64,000 nt of DNA, from contig VWZW01007680.1 in the NCBI GenBank assembly GCA_013397115.1, positions 24,747 to 88,746 of the forward strand. The letters run 5' to 3'. This stretch comes from Edolisoma coerulescens (taxonomy: Eukaryota; Chordata; Aves; Passeriformes; Campephagidae). The position numbers were made by a program, and so were the translations under genes. Positions 48,331-62,700 of the stretch are shown piece after piece (position 1 is the stretch's first letter; the number at the start of each line of letters is the position of its first letter). The notes under the pieces are model-generated. The model had not been told where the DNA came from, searched no databases, and was given only the letters and a program-made list of their open reading frames with translations.

Positions 48331-48480
48331 TCCAGAATGTTTGGGTTGGGAGGGGCCTCAAAGCCCACCCAGTGCCACCCCTGCCATGGGCAGGGACACC
48401 TTCTACTGTCCCAGGCTGCTCCAAACCCCATCCAGCCTGGCCTTGGGCACTGCCAGGGATGGGGAAGCCACAACTTGTGC
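48331..48480 (-). mobile_element. CR1 LINE 3' fragment in AFF4 intron 1
   Basis: GTTTGGGTTGGGAGGGGCCT, CCATGGGCAGGGACACCTTC and CCAGCCTGGCCTTGGGCACT are reversed CR1 3' sequence. It breaks off at 48480. Confidence 0.88.
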
Positions 48481-51400
48481 TAAACTCTGTATCAAGAGAT
48501 TTAGAAATGTTCTTTACTGATCTGCACAAAGCACAGTAGGTGCTTCCAGGAAAGAAACTGATGTTCTACCACATAATTTGCAGTCTAAAATGAAAACGTT
48601 GGCTGCTTAAAAAAATCATTATTTCATGTCTTTAGACAGCTGTCTGATTATTAAAAATAATAAATGATTTGCTAGAGCATGACTCTGAAAGCTGTACAAA
48701 CCCAGCCATTGCATTCTCTACAGGGAAACTTCAACCCATCACTCAGTTTTAAAAAAACATGAGTCTTTTCACCTCAGTAACATTTTAGCCTCTTCCATTT
48801 CTTCCCCACTTGGCTTCATTTTGTCTATTGCCCTGAAAGCAGTGAAAGCTCAGAGGCTGCCCAAAGCAGACTCAGCCCAGGGCATAAGGTGAGATCTCTG
48901 ATGCTTTCTAAGGCACCAGGTTTGTTGTATTTCCCTGCACTGCCAACAAGGCACAGGCACTGGCACAACCCAGCTCTGTGCTGGTATCAAACCCATGAAC
49001 ACAACAACTTACATTTTACGTGAAAAATCACTTTTTTTCTCCAGTTCTCCCGTAACCTGCTGAACTCATGTAACCACAGGTGGTTATCAAGGCTGAAAGA
49101 GGGACCTGGGCACTGGAATGTGGCCAGCAATCTCCTGGGATCATTCTGGCATTGATGACAAACTTGTTTTATAAGTTTGAGGCTTAAAAAGCTCATTTTT
49201 CAGTCTGCAGTCCAATTTGTTACATATGTAGGATTTCAACACAGATAAATATCAGATTTAATTATAAACACTGATCCGTTAAAGCCAACTGGAGCAGTCT
49301 GAGTCTGTGGCATTTATTATTAAAGGCAAATTTTGAGGCAGGGAGTAAAAACGCTCTGGTTTTGGATGGTTCATTCCCACCAATACACTAAGATCAGGGA
49401 TTATATACAGCTACACATCCAGAATATTATAACCTTAACAAAGAATTTTACATCTCTGTTTTCCAAACAGAGGGTTAAATATTTACAAAGACCTTCACTA
49501 CTTTTTACAGAGACAAGCATCATCTTTTAATATCATATCAACATTTCCTATAACTCCGGGACTGAAGGAAAACCAGCATTTGTACCAACACTGCCACACA
49601 AAAGGAACATTATAGCAAAGACTCACTTGAGATCTGAGCTGGTGCAAACCCAGAGCTGATCTGGCTGTACCTGCCCAGGTCAAAGTGAAATTAGTCATCA
49701 GAAAGACACCAGTTAATGACACTTTTAACCACTCCTCCCCAGCCTTTTGTAACACAGCAAATGATAAACACCCTCACGGGGAGTCACCTTGACTGTACAG
49801 GGATTTGGTTTGGGATTTTTTAACTTTGACATTTTTTATTAGAGCAAACAGTTTGACTGGGATACAAGTTAGACTTGTTTGTATCTAATCATCCAATCTC
49901 CACACAAAGCTATTTTAAGTGCCTACAACGTGAATGAGACCATTAAAATCACACCAGCACTAAATGTGTAAATAGAGGAAGTTCGTGGGGCTTCCTTAGC
50001 TCTGTACTTCAGACAACTTCCCACTCAAACCCACATCTTCCAGAGCCACGAGCCTCCCAGAAGGGAAATGTTCCCATGCTCAGGAAAAGCAAGAAGAGGA
50101 ACTTTGAAGGGCAGATACCCAAGACCTGTCTGCTGATCAGCATTGCTGGTAACTAACTCCAGGTAGGAAACTGCAGAATTTCAGTTTTCAGACCACTTGA
50201 AGTTGTAACAAATCTTTAACATCCACTAAAATGTACTGCTCCCATCACCCCTACCCCATCCTCTGGTACAAGGACAGCACCTCTGCTCCCTCCCTGCACA
50301 GGCCTGGAAGTGGAAGACGAAGGATTTGTTGCCTTGTACCTGCTGCTACCAACATGATCCTGCTAAAATTCCCCTTTTCCCAGGTGGCCTGAGCTAAAGT
50401 GTGAAGGAGGAGCAGAGCCAGGCTGAGGAAGCCAGAACAATGTCCCTGCAGCAAGGGCCAAAGTCATCTTAGTTTCCACATCTGGGAAAAGATAAGTTCA
50501 AAAATTAAAAAAAAAATTTAGAAAACAGGCCTAAAGCACAGCAGAGTGTTTCCATTTTTTGGAAGCTGAACTCTACACGGTTTGAGTCACTTCTCCTGCA
50601 GTGTGTCCCACTGTACTCTGCACAGTGCCTTGTGTCTGAGACCTCCTTGCACAACCAACCCTTCACATCTCACGCCTCTGCTCCAGCTCAACAGGAAGAG
50701 TTGAAAGCAAGCAGGAAATCCAGCAGGGAATTCACAGAAACTCCTGAGCCAACCTCCCCGTGTGTATTCCCGAAGCTGCTGCTCCAGGCACCCCGAGCAC
50801 ATGGATCGCTGAGCGTCACCGCATCACCCACACCAGACACAGTTTTCATTCCTCCTTCCAACCTCTTCCTAAATCCCATTTGGTATTTCTGTTCATCCCT
50901 GACCCAACCAGGGCACGACTTTGGTTGGAGAGACCGTCACCTTGGGTGTGTAACTCGTGGTATGAAATGGCAGCGTTGCTGCTGCCTTCTCCTCCTGCTT
51001 CCCACCTCCCACTGCCTCAGCTCCGGGCAGGGGGCACATCCCAGCTCTGGGACTTTGGGACCACAACTCCAGACTAAAAATAAAACCCCAACCAGAACAC
51101 CCACACTGCCTGAGATTTCCTGGCAAAGCTGTTAAAAGAAAGAGGACCTTGGCCAAACCCTTCTCACCCCCCTGAACCACATCAGGCACCCAAGTCCTCG
51201 CTCCAGCTCAGCACCAGCAGCATCTCTTCATCTTCCCAGACACCGTGAGGCAAAACCATCAAAGGTGAAGGTTGGCCCGAGGAACCCTCCACACACAGCC
51301 CAGCCAAAGGGATCCAAGCCCACCACACCGCACCCAGCCATTAGTGCATCTTCAAAGCCTGCTTACAACACCTCCACTTCCTTCGAGACATCCTCATTGA

Positions 51401-53361
51401 ACTCGAGGGCTTCTTCAGTCTCAATCGGTTTCATGAGCAAGAGGAATCAAACAGTTAATTGGTTAATTGGCTGCGATGAAACCCCAATTCTGTTTGACAA
51501 CATTTGGCCACGAAGGATAAACACGCTCGGAGGGAACGTGCAGGATCCCAGCTCCGTGCGGGGCACGCCCAGCTGCGGGGGCACGCTCAGCTCCCACAGT
51601 TTCACCCTTTTTTCTTAAAAGGAAGGGGGAAAGAGCTGGAAAGTCTGCTTGTAATAAGGAGTGATGTTTTCAGGAGGCAGTTAAAAATACTTGAAGCTGC
51701 CTTAATGCTGCATCCAAAGACGCCTGTTAATAATTGAAAATATTCCTTTTACCATGAACAAGGGACATCTCAGGAGCTGGCACAGGACACTTCTCCCAGC
51801 TTGTACATCAGGGCATCACCACAAATCCTGCCCTAAAATCATGTGCACGAGCCTAAAATGCTACTCTGTCAGCTTTTAATACAAATGCACTCCTAGAGGA
51901 GCTGTTTAAAAGAGGAGACATTGAAAAATAACTGCCCTGCAACAACAAAATTAACACAAAAACACCGACACACAAAGAGGAACATGCCCCGGTGTCACCA
52001 AGAGTTACTTATAGAAGTGGACATATAGTCTTAACTTCCACTTTCTATGTGATGGTGAAGAAGAAAAACGCAGAAAAAATGATAACATTTCCTACTAAAA
52101 CAATACAGCTTTGACCAAAAAAGCACAAACAGGACAATTCTCCAGGACAGGTTTAAAGGATGATCACGGTGGTGCAAATACAGAAGCAGCAGAGTCATCT
52201 TCAGAGTTTTGTAACTGAAATAGGGAACACAACTAAAAACAAGAGTTTACACAGAATTCAAACAGTATTTGTATTTGTCCAGACAGAGGAAAAAACCAAC
52301 TTCTCAAAAGCAGGAAGTTTTCTGTTTCTGTCCCTCACCTGACACAAAGGCTCCATGCCAAGGGAGGGGGATTTGATTTGGTGCACATGGGATCTGCTCC
52401 ACCAAAGGAAAGGTTGTGATACCACCAGGATTCCACAGTTCTAACCCAACAACTCGGTATCACAGGGTGAGGCTGCACAGGAAACCTTGAGCCATCATCT
52501 CACTCAGCTATTTGGATGAGAATGAACTTTTTCACAGCTCCATCTCCCTCTTTCCAAGGTTTCACTTGAGTTCTTGGGAATACAATTCAAATACAACTGT
52601 ACTGGTAATAGGACACAAATATGAATCAGTGATTCACCACTAACTGAAACAGAAATGTTTCCCATTTCTACAACACAAACACAAATGTTTCTATGCCCCC
52701 CTTCACATCGGGAATTCCTGCTGCACATTCAACAGGGAGAACAGAAAGTGCCCCAAGAGCCGGCTGGGAACACGTACTGAGGGTGGGAGAGCTTTAAATA
52801 AAAATCATAAAAAACTGAGTTGGCCTAGGTCTGGTTAATGTTTGACAAGAACTCCCAGGGAGGGCAGAGCCAGCAGTTTGCTGCAGGCACTTCTCCTTCC
52901 CACTCAGCTCTGGAGCACCCAGAAATCCCCACCGAGCACGATGTGCCTGGACTTGTGCTGCTCCCCAGACAAAGCAGCACAAATCCTTCACCACCGTTAG
53001 CTGAGAGAAATTCCACAGCACTTTCTGTGGGAGCACGGCCCCAATTCCAGCGTCTCAGTCAAGTGATGGTGCAAGTAATTACATCCTGCTCTTGGGTTTG
53101 AGCTGCCAGAGTCCCCTTCATCCCTCAAATATCAGGTTACCTGAGGATCAGTCAGCATCTTCCACCTGAGAAACCAACACACAGCGATGGTGGATAAATT
53201 ACAGTGATCATTTGTTACTCAACACTAACCACTGGAAAAGGACTTGGGGATCCTTTAGAAAGAGGCTCTGCAAGTGTAACATTTAATTTAACAAGTCCAG
53301 ATGAGAACTGGGTCCATCATTCATCATATGTGAGATTCAGCACACAGAAGCAAGGGAGAAA

Positions 53362-53425
53362 TGGAGTTTGGGTTGGAAGGGACCTTAAAAATCATCCAGT
53401 TCCACTCCTCCTGCCAAGGCAAGGT
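53362..53425 (-). mobile_element. Short CR1 LINE 3' fragment in AFF4 intron 1
   Basis: TTTGGGTTGGAAGGGACCTT, then AAAAATCATCCAGTTCCACT and CCTCCTGCCAAGGCAAGG, is the extreme reversed CR1 3' end. Only about 65 bases remain. Confidence 0.78.
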
Positions 53426-56400
53426 AAAAGAACTAAGGTAAAAGTGAACCCCCAGCAACTGGATTTTAGAAGCCAAGTTAAGGAGGACATTTCTAACTTC
53501 AGCACTTGCAGTGCAGCTCATTTAAAACCATTTTAAAGTCCATTTTTAAATTATGCTACTAAAACAGCTTAAAATTGTTTACATCCAAGAATTTGCAAGA
53601 CTGGTTTGATGTAATTCACTCAAGGGACCTTAAAAATGCACAACCACACATCTTAAATGTCTCATTTTTGTGCAGAAGTGCTACACAGGAGGGAAAATGT
53701 CTGGTTCCCCCTCCCTGATGAACACAGAACTAATTCCCAACTCTCTTCCTTTGCAGAGAGCAGAGCTGCTCAAAGGACATCATCCTTCCTTCCTGTCCTG
53801 TCTCTTCAGCAATGGGAGAGGAGCAGGAAAGCCTGGGAAGGGACAGCACAGCTCCCTGCTCCTCTCTCCATGGACAGGGAGCAGAGGGAGGGCCACTCCT
53901 CCATCCACTGTCCCTCTCTGCCCAGGCTCCATCCCGGGGACACCACAGATCCCACAGTGACCCCACAGAGCCATCCCTGACTCAGAGGAGGAGAACCTCG
54001 GGGAGAGCACAGAGCCACTAAAATGGTCATTTTCTGCACCTACCCCAACGCCAGGTCAGGATTGCAGGTCGGGTAAGACACAGGAGCCTCAAGGAACTCG
54101 GGCCACCGGAGCCAGCCCGAGCCAGGAGAGGGAAGTGAAGCTGCTGCTGCTCAGCAAAGCTGAATTTCAACTCTGCCTTCCCAAGCCTTTGCATTTCTAT
54201 TTGCTTCATCCTGCAATACCAAAACTACTCTGAGGAACAGGGGACTTTCTTGAGCAGGCAGTGACATTCCTTGCCCTGACACCCCACAGCTGAGGAGATC
54301 ACCAAACCAGCAGTGCAGACTGACCTCGAGCTCAGCCATCCACCAGGAACACTCTTTTCTTTCCCACTTCAATCTCTTCTCAGCCAACTTCAGCCCAATT
54401 CCATCTCCCACTCCACCAAGGACACCCTCCCCATCCTTTCCACTCTCAATCACTGGGAGAGTCTTTAATTCCTCCAGTGCAAAGACAGACCATCACAAAT
54501 TCAGCATTTTTACATGCAATCCTTTCATGTCCACACAGGCTAACCAAAGCATATTCCAATACAGTTTCCCAACAAATTTCTGCCCTTTAATTGGGCAGAA
54601 ACTTAATAACCCAATTCCTGTGCCTACATGTTCATCTGCTTAAACTTTGAAGCCAAGACAATTGGCATTTAGATTTTATTAAGCAATAGTTATTCAGACA
54701 TCTAACATTAATCTGGCTATTATCATTCTGACTTCCTCACATTAATTTGCTTTCATAAAAGACATCATTACATTTGAGTGCTATGAACTCTGTGGCATTA
54801 AGATTAAGAAAGGATTCACTTGACAGAAGTTCTCTAATAAATCTGCTCCGTGTAAGATTTCAAACAGCAGACAAGGTTTTAATGAGGTGCCATCTAAACC
54901 AGGAGTGAAAAGGTAAAAGGGAAAAATCACATTCGAGGTTCACATCCTTCTCCCATCTCAACTACAGAAAAAGAAAAGAGAGAAAAAGTTTATCAGACAC
55001 TTTACCCTGGTTTAACTGTCACTTCCTCCAGCCTCAGTGTCAGAGAATCTGTCTGCACTGGCTCACAAGACATTTATCTTGGGCTTCCCATCGTGACCAA
55101 GGTTCACCCCTTGTGCTGCATCACTCACTGAGCTGAACATCAGGGTTTGAGACAATAATACTGCAACGTGGTTGTGAGGGAAAGGATGCTGGGGAGCAGC
55201 TCAGCAGAGCAACCAGAATTACAAACGTCATCATTCAATGATTTAATTCTCCTCAGAACCCTTGGGAACCACTCGGGGTGAGCCACAGAACAACTGAGAG
55301 GCCTAAAGGGAATATCTGTGTCCAGGCTGCTCCCACAACAACTGCAGGGGGAACACCAAACCCACCGGGGTGGATGCGTGGCAGCATCAATATATTTTCT
55401 AAATTATCACCAATGAATTACTACCAGTATCTTTTCAAAAGTGGTGGCTTGAACTCTCACAGGGCCAGTGCTCCCCGCTGGCAGCTGCAGCAGGGCCAGG
55501 ATTGCTTTACAGCTTGAAGATTTCACAAAACCCACAATTCTGAGTAGCAGAACAGTCAGAATATGAATTTCCCCTCCCAGTTTTCAGCCCTAACTTGTAT
55601 GCAAAGTGTTTACCAAACTCAGCATCATTTCCTACCTGTCTAAAATCTGCTGTCAGAATGTGACAGCTCTGAGACCTGCGATGCTTCCTGGTACCTTCAA
55701 ACTTTCTTTTTAAATTTAAACACACTGAAGATGAGAGCACAGGGTGGTTAAAACTCTGGAAAAACCTAGGGAAGAGAAGCATTTAAGATTTGCAGGCAAA
55801 GCAAAAAAATTTGGAAGCGAGAGGAAGGGCCCAGAACCATCTGCAGAGGGAAGCTGAAATGCAGCAGGAAAAGCCACAGCTTTGATGTGCTGTGCTTCCA
55901 AACAAACACTGCTTAAAAAGTTGGAAAGTTTTCACCTTTCATCCTACCTACGAAATGCCACCTGTGCTTTACAATCCCCCTGAGCAGATTGAGAAAAACA
56001 TTAATATTTCTGCCCCCACTGAGTAACAGGGCATTTAGTATAGTATCTTTCACCTCAGGAAAACAGTTGATAAGTGTTAATTTAGCTGTACAAACTCTTT
56101 TCACATAAATGACATCATATTTTCCCATAATGATGATGTTTGGGTTTTTTTGCCCCGAAGTTCTTACAACTTTTTGCACTTTGCTGGATGCGGCCTTAAA
56201 CCAAAAGCCATGAAACTACAAAGCACAGAATTCTAACACCACATTTCACTTCCAGCCAGTGAGACTCGCTGAGTTTTGCCACCAGAAAAACGAAGTTCAG
56301 CTTTCTGTGGCACGGAGTTCAAGACAAACACAAGAACCATTGCAAAAGCCGTGTCAAAATTCAGTTGAGTTTCAAAACCCTTCATGCAAGAGGCCACTTC

Positions 56401-58107
56401 ACACCGAGCTGAGTCAGAGCTGGAGCCTGGAAAAGTCTCTGGAAGAGCCAAAACTGCTTCCAAGTGCCACAGAAATTCCATGGTGAGAACTGCTAAAGCT
56501 CCCAGGCCGTGCTGGGCAAACCAGCTGCAGCTGAGCAGGCAGCAGGCACTGATGGACACCCTCGTTAGGGGTCCAGTTAATGGAATTCTACTAAGCACAA
56601 GCTCAAATTAATTTTTTTTAAGGTATGACTCACTGTTTCTAGTGAGAGTCACACATAATAATTTTTGAAAAATTGAATAATGCATTGAAATGAATTGTAT
56701 ACCAAGGAATCAGCCCATTAGAGCAGCTAATGAGATCCAAATTTCATACTCTAAAATAGCAATGAAGATTAAACCACACCCATTTCTGACCATCTTGAGC
56801 TTCAAGTTTGTCAGTAAACCATGACTGGATGGATTTGAACATTCCTCTGAATAAATAAGAAAAAACAAACAAATCCATTTTTGAATGCCAATTCAGCATG
56901 GACCTTGCTTCACGCAGCCAGGAAATAATGCAACTTTTTCCACTAAAAAAAGAGAAAGCTGAAGAAAAAAAAACTGAAGAAAAAACCTGAAGAAAGTAGT
57001 TTTTTAGGAGGTTATTAGTGATTAACAAATTTAAGCTGAAGACTACTTGTTAAAACTCTCTCCTATTAAAACATATTTCTGGTAATTATTGGCTAAGAAT
57101 GTGTCACAGTGCAAAGTCCTTACTTGTGTTTTTTGCTCATTAAATATAATTAGTGGAGCTCTTTCAGCACGAGCAATTGCTCCAGGAAAAACCTTTTCAC
57201 CCTTTATCTTTTAAAGGCTGGTCTACACCAAACACCAGTTTCCACCATGGCAAATCAATGCTATAGTATGATGCTAATTTAGCCTATCAGCATCAGAAAG
57301 CTAAAATTAAATCCAAATGAATTAATTAAAAAATAAATTAATTAACTAGAAATCCCAAACTTCAGCAGGCAATTTAAACCAATATTCCAAGTGGCCACAG
57401 TGCTTTTCACCCCCAGCCAGGGGGGATTCCAGTAGCTCCACACCAGTAAGGGTCAGAGGTGAACTGGACTTTTAATGGGAAATGTCAAACACACACAGCA
57501 CCTCACCCCAAAACACAAAAACCTCCTCAAAACACAAAAACAAACTATCAGGAAGCTCTGTTCCATAGAGGATCACTCAGAACATAAAAAACACCCCCAG
57601 GAAATAGGGAAAATAGCAGTACATCAATCCATTTAATCTCCTCTTGGACAATCTTTGTGCTTCAAGGCCTCTTGAAGTTAAAAAAATACAATGATATTAG
57701 GAGATCTTTGTAAAATCAAGCATTTTTCACCCACAGTAACTTTCATTAGGTTGATTTAATTTATGCCACAGCACAGGACAACTCTCTAAAGTTACAACAT
57801 GTTCCTTTAAGTTCTTCAACCTGTTTCCCATATTCAATTTTTCTGAAATTTCCATCTTAATGGCTCATGTTTTCAAATCTGGATTTTGACCAAACAATTT
57901 TTAAATTATCTTTAAATAAGGAAATGCTTATGTTAATTGTAATGCAACGCTGGAAAGTTAGGTTGGCAGAGCTCTCAAATTATTTTTTTTTTCCACAGAA
58001 ACTCTGGTTATTCCTCTGCCCACAAAATGCACGACCTCACACAAGCTAAATTCCCATTTTGATGTAGCTTTTTTTGGTTTGCTGGTCCCCTTCCCTGTGG
58101 GAAAAAC

Positions 58108-58400
58108 AGAATTATAGAATTGTTTAAGCTGGAAAAGCCCTCCAGGTTGCTCGAGTCCAACCATTCCCACTGCCCCGAGTCCCCAAGTGCCACCTCCACA
58201 CCTCAAACCCCTCCAGGGATGGGGACTCCAGCCCTGCCCTGGGCAGCCTGTGGAAGGCTGGACAGCCCTTTCCATGAGGGAATTTTCCCAATCTCCAGCC
58301 TGAACTGTCCCTGGCACAGCCTGAGGCCGTTTTCCCTTGTCCTGTCGCTGCTCCTGCGCCTTTGGGATTTCCTGAGCACTTCCTCCCTGAGTTCCTCTGC
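58108..58400 (-). mobile_element. CR1 LINE 3' fragment of a different subfamily in AFF4 intron 1
   Basis: AATTATAGAATTGTTTAAGC, TGGAAAAGCCCTCCAGGTTG and CTCGAGTCCAACCATTCCCA are reversed CR1 tail sequence of the 'TAGAATCGTTTAGGTTGG' type. CCCTTGTCCTGTCGCTGCTC follows further in. It differs clearly from the other copies in this window. Confidence 0.82.
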
Positions 58401-60822
58401 AGCCAAACCATACAAAGGGAATTGTGGACTCTTATCTCTTCATCCTCCTCGCTTTAATGATTTGTGCACATCAAAGCCTGATTAAAACCATTTAAGCACT
58501 TCCATCACTGAAATCTCTTTAGCGTCTTTTGGAAATTAAATTAAATGCAGAAACAAAAAAACCTCCATGTGAATGCACAAAGCTGGACAATTATGATCAG
58601 GTTTGAGCTTTTATGGTCATGTCACCATGAATGGGGAAATACAGGGGAGTACACAGTATTTTGAAGCATAATTTATATAAAAGCATAGCAGACAACCGAT
58701 ATAAATATCAAATACTCATTTAAAATCAGACACCTTCAACGAGGTCACACCAAGGAAAGTGAACATTAGGAATTTCAAAGGAAAATGAAGTGAAAAATTG
58801 AATGACTGTTCACTGGTGTGATTTTTCCACAGGAACCAACTGTTGAGGGAAATATCTACTCTGGAACAACTTACCTTGGTGTAATCTTAGAATCCCAGCT
58901 AAGGACGAGTGGAAAGAGTTTCCTCTGTCTCAGGAGTTTAACTTGTCACTGGTCACAAACATTGTTTTCCCAGTGTCTGGTTCTGCAAGTTAAACATCCT
59001 TTATTTTCTTCTTAACCTGGAAAATGTCTGTCAATAAAGTGATGCATGGCCCAACTACAGAGAGGCACCGAGGCCTCGCCCCCACTTCCAGGAGATGACA
59101 AAGTGACACCAAAACCTGGCTGCCCTCTCAGTTTAACACCACACAGAGCAAAGGTTACAGAGTTGGAAAAGCTCAAAGTTTTGGGATCTGCTTTGCTTTG
59201 AGACCTTTTCTGACACTTCCCAACCCTCAGCCACCCCGGGAGGAGCACGACCATTCCAGGGCTCGTTTCTGCCCTTCCATGAGGAACCCACTGAGCTGAA
59301 AAACTCAGGAAAGTTTCCAGCCCAAAGGACAAACAGCTTAAAGCTGCTCCTGGAAACCGCAAATAACGTGGGAACATCAATCCTTCGGAAACAACCACAC
59401 TGAAGGGAACCACACCATGATCCTGCCTCTTGTCTCCTACCTCTTCATGATCCCAGTGTAGCACTGGGAATAAACAGTGAGAAACTGCTGTGGGGCTGCA
59501 GAGGAGCACACCTATCCACAGGGAGAGATTTGGAATGATGAAACAGCCTCTCCTGGAAAACACGATCACTACAGGATTACACATTACTAAAAGTACACTC
59601 TATTTATTTAATTATAAAACATGAAAGCCGCATGTTCAAGTAATTTATCAATAAATGTTGTGACGTGAATAAAAACTAAGATGAACTGTAAAAAAAAAAA
59701 TCAGTAAAAGGGGCTCTGAGCTGCCTCACGAGGTGTTGTTTTCCATAAAAAGATGAGCAGGAAGATTTCTCTTAATGAGCTGTTAACAGAAGAAAATTAG
59801 TTCAAGACTTCAGGGCAAGAACTTCCCTTATTCCATGTTTGTACAGTATGGAGTACAAGGAGATTTTTTTTTCCTGCTGGTGCTACTGGCAGTTAATAAC
59901 CCAGGTTTTACATTCATCAGCAAGAATTAATGAACTAAGTAAGAACAAGAGACAAGACAACCTGAGGAACTCCAAGCACTGGGGAGAAAAGACAGAGTTA
60001 GGGAAAAGAGGGGTTTGAAACACAGAGCTGAAGAAAGAAGCTTGGAAAGTAGTAAAAGTCTGAGAGCCTGGGAAGATGGCAGACACCGAGTGAGACACGA
60101 GTGCATGAGGCAAACAACCTCCCAGCCCCAGGGAACACGGAATTTTGGCTGCAGGTCCGAGGCTGGCCCGGCCCCAGGGAGCGCTGCCACGCCGAGCTCC
60201 GAGCGCGGCACACGCTCACCTCAGAGCACCAGCGCTGCTCCAAACTGGGAAGTGTTAATTCAGCTGCAACATGGGCACCCAGGGCAGGCAGCTAAAAAGA
60301 GGATAAAGCTGGATTCCTGCAGGAGAGAGCCACAGCCAGGGAACAGCACGGCTTCAGCACCTGGGGCTGACTGCGCTCACGAGAGCGGCTCGGTGACAGG
60401 AAGGAGCAGGGGCTGAGCACTTGGATTTCCTCAGCAGTGACAGCAGCCCTGTCATTCCACAAGCTGCAGAGATCTCACTAGTCATTAGTGACTGCACAGA
60501 AGGAACCATCCTGCAAGAGAAGAGTAACTGCCACACAAGAGTTCTTTCATCTCGAGTTTTGCAATTCTATGAAGTTGATTGCTTACTTTCTTAGTTTAAC
60601 ACAGTTAGCAAGATATTTCACATACATCTAACCCTGCTCGAGCTAAATGTAATCTGTTAAAGTTTCTTGACTCGTTTCCAGACACTCCCTCTCCATCCTA
60701 CAGCCTCTCCATCTCCCCACAGCTCGGGGTGTTGTGTTCTCCCAGTTTAGAGCAGGTGACACCAACCTCACTTGGGTTTTGGTACAAACTCTGAGGCAGA
60801 CACTGAAGGCAAAGGAAGATGA

Positions 60823-61020
60823 GGTCTTGGTGGGAAGGGACCTTAAAGCTCATCCAGTGCCACCCCCTGCCATGGGCAGGGACACCTTCCACTGTCCCAG
60901 GCTGCTCCAAGCCCCAATGTCCAGCCTGGCCTTGGGCACTGCCAGGGATCCAGGGGCAGCCACAGCTGCTCTGGGCACCCTGTGCCAGGGCCTGCCCACC
61001 TCACAGGGAAGGATTTCTAC
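60823..61020 (-). mobile_element. CR1 LINE 3' fragment in AFF4 intron 1
   Basis: TTGGTGGGAAGGGACCTTAA, CCCCCTGCCATGGGCAGGGA, CACTGCCAGGGATCCAGGGG and CTCTGGGCACCCTGTGCCAG match the reversed CR1 3' end. It ends near AAGGATTTCT. Confidence 0.88.
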
Positions 61021-62330
61021 AGTGTATCTACTCTAAACTGAAGTTAAGGTGTCTAATCTCAAGTTTAGTTACTTCTGAATCTCTGCTGAAGATAACTGTG
61101 ACACCATAGTAGCAAGAGAAAGGAAATAGGCCTGTAGAACAAACCACGGGTGAGTAACAAACCGAAATTATGTGGCCAAGAACAACTATTGCCACAGAAA
61201 AGAAACCTCAGTCACCAAAAACTCCAGACTATTCCTACATCCTCACGCAGGGGGACTCCAAACACGACACTGCAACTCGTGTTCCTCCCAGCTCCGCACA
61301 CACTTCGCTGTGACCTCTTGGAAACTGCTCAAGCTCTCTCCATGTGCCAAATCTGCCCATGGCAGAGGTGCTGCTTTCCTGGCTCAGCTCTCAAGACTCG
61401 ACTCTCAGTATTTCCGCCCCCAACGCTGCAAATTTCTGATGATCTGGAGCAAAGAGTAAGAGCAGTGATGATTACAAAACTCCCAAACCAAGAGGATGAG
61501 CAGGAAGGGAAGGGAGGGAGGCATCAGCAACAGTCACGAGCAGCTCTGGCACCTCTCCTAAGCACTGAAAATGCAGTGGGGGACACGATGACAGCAGTTG
61601 CACCATCACCTGGTCACAGAGGCCCTGCTGCCAGGCACCAGAAGATGCCAGGAGCTGCTGTCTCAGTCAGTAAGGCACAGGTCACGGATGCCCTTAGTCA
61701 CATCCGACACGGGAGCACCCACGCTGGAAAACACCGGGGCAGAACACGCCCGCCAGCAGCCACAGGAGCAACTGGAGTGCAAATGCCACCCTGCCATGGA
61801 ACCTCAGGAGAGGTTTCTGCTGCAGCTCTTTACCTACAAAGCCCTCAAAAAGCAAACTCCATGGCTTGTACAGATGGAAACGTGGCATCTTCTCATTAAA
61901 GAGCTGGGCCGTAACCACGCAAAAGCATCTGCACATTGCAGCTTCCTAAAAAGACATCCTAGAAATCCAACTCGTATTTCACTGGGGTTTTATCATGTTT
62001 TACCAAGTTCAGGTCACTAGAACTGCGAAGAATGCTAAACAGATAAATGTGAACTATTTTTCTGGGTTGCTCTGTGGCTTCTCACACAAAAACTGATCCC
62101 AGGGGCTCAGTCTCACTCTCTCAGTGTTTGAGACAAGTCACAAAGCAAGAACTGCAAAGATGTTTAGAGGAAATATCAGGGGCCTGAGACAGCTTTTGAG
62201 ATCAGAGTTGAAATTTACTGTTCTCTTTCGTTGCTGTTAAACTGTATCAGAGTCCTGGGGGCACTTTTGGGTACCACAATACAAAAAAGATAAAAAGCTG
62301 ATAGCACCCAAAGAAGGGATGTGGGGATGG

Positions 62331-62700
62331 GGAAGGCTGTGGAAGGACCATGAAGGAGCTGCTGAGGGCACTGGGTTTGTTCAGCTGGAGCAGAGGAGCA
62401 TGAGGTCAGAGCTCATCAGGGGCTGCAGCTCCGATCTCTGCTCCCTGGGACAGGGACAGCACCCAGGGAACGGCTGGAGCTGTGTCAGGGAGGCTTAGGT
62501 TGGATCTCAGGAAAGGTTCTTCCCCCAGAGGGTGCTGGGCACTGCCCAGGCTCCCCAGGGAATGGGCACGGCCCCGAGGCTGCCAGAGCTCCAGGAGCTC
62601 CCAGGGATGCCCAGGGTGGGGCTGTTGGGGGTCTGTGCAGGGCCAGGGGCTGGGCTGGATGATCCTTAGGGGTCCTTTCCAGCTCAGGATATTCCAGGAC
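62331..62700 (+). mobile_element. CR1 LINE 3' fragment, sense strand, in AFF4 intron 1
   Basis: In sense order it shows TCAGCTGGAGCAGAGGAGCA, GGCTTAGGTTGGATCTCAGG, GCTGGGCACTGCCCAGGCTC, GGGCTGGATGATCCTTAGGG and GTCCTTTCCAGCTCAGGATATTCC. It is the longest CR1 piece in the window and the only intronic one opposite to AFF4. Confidence 0.88.

Noticed and set aside
61150..61899. Open frame of about 249 codons, plus strand, antisense to AFF4 intron 1
   Set aside because: It begins at GTG, the first ATG is far inside, composition is low-complexity and no domain is recognised. It probably results from GC-rich sequence.
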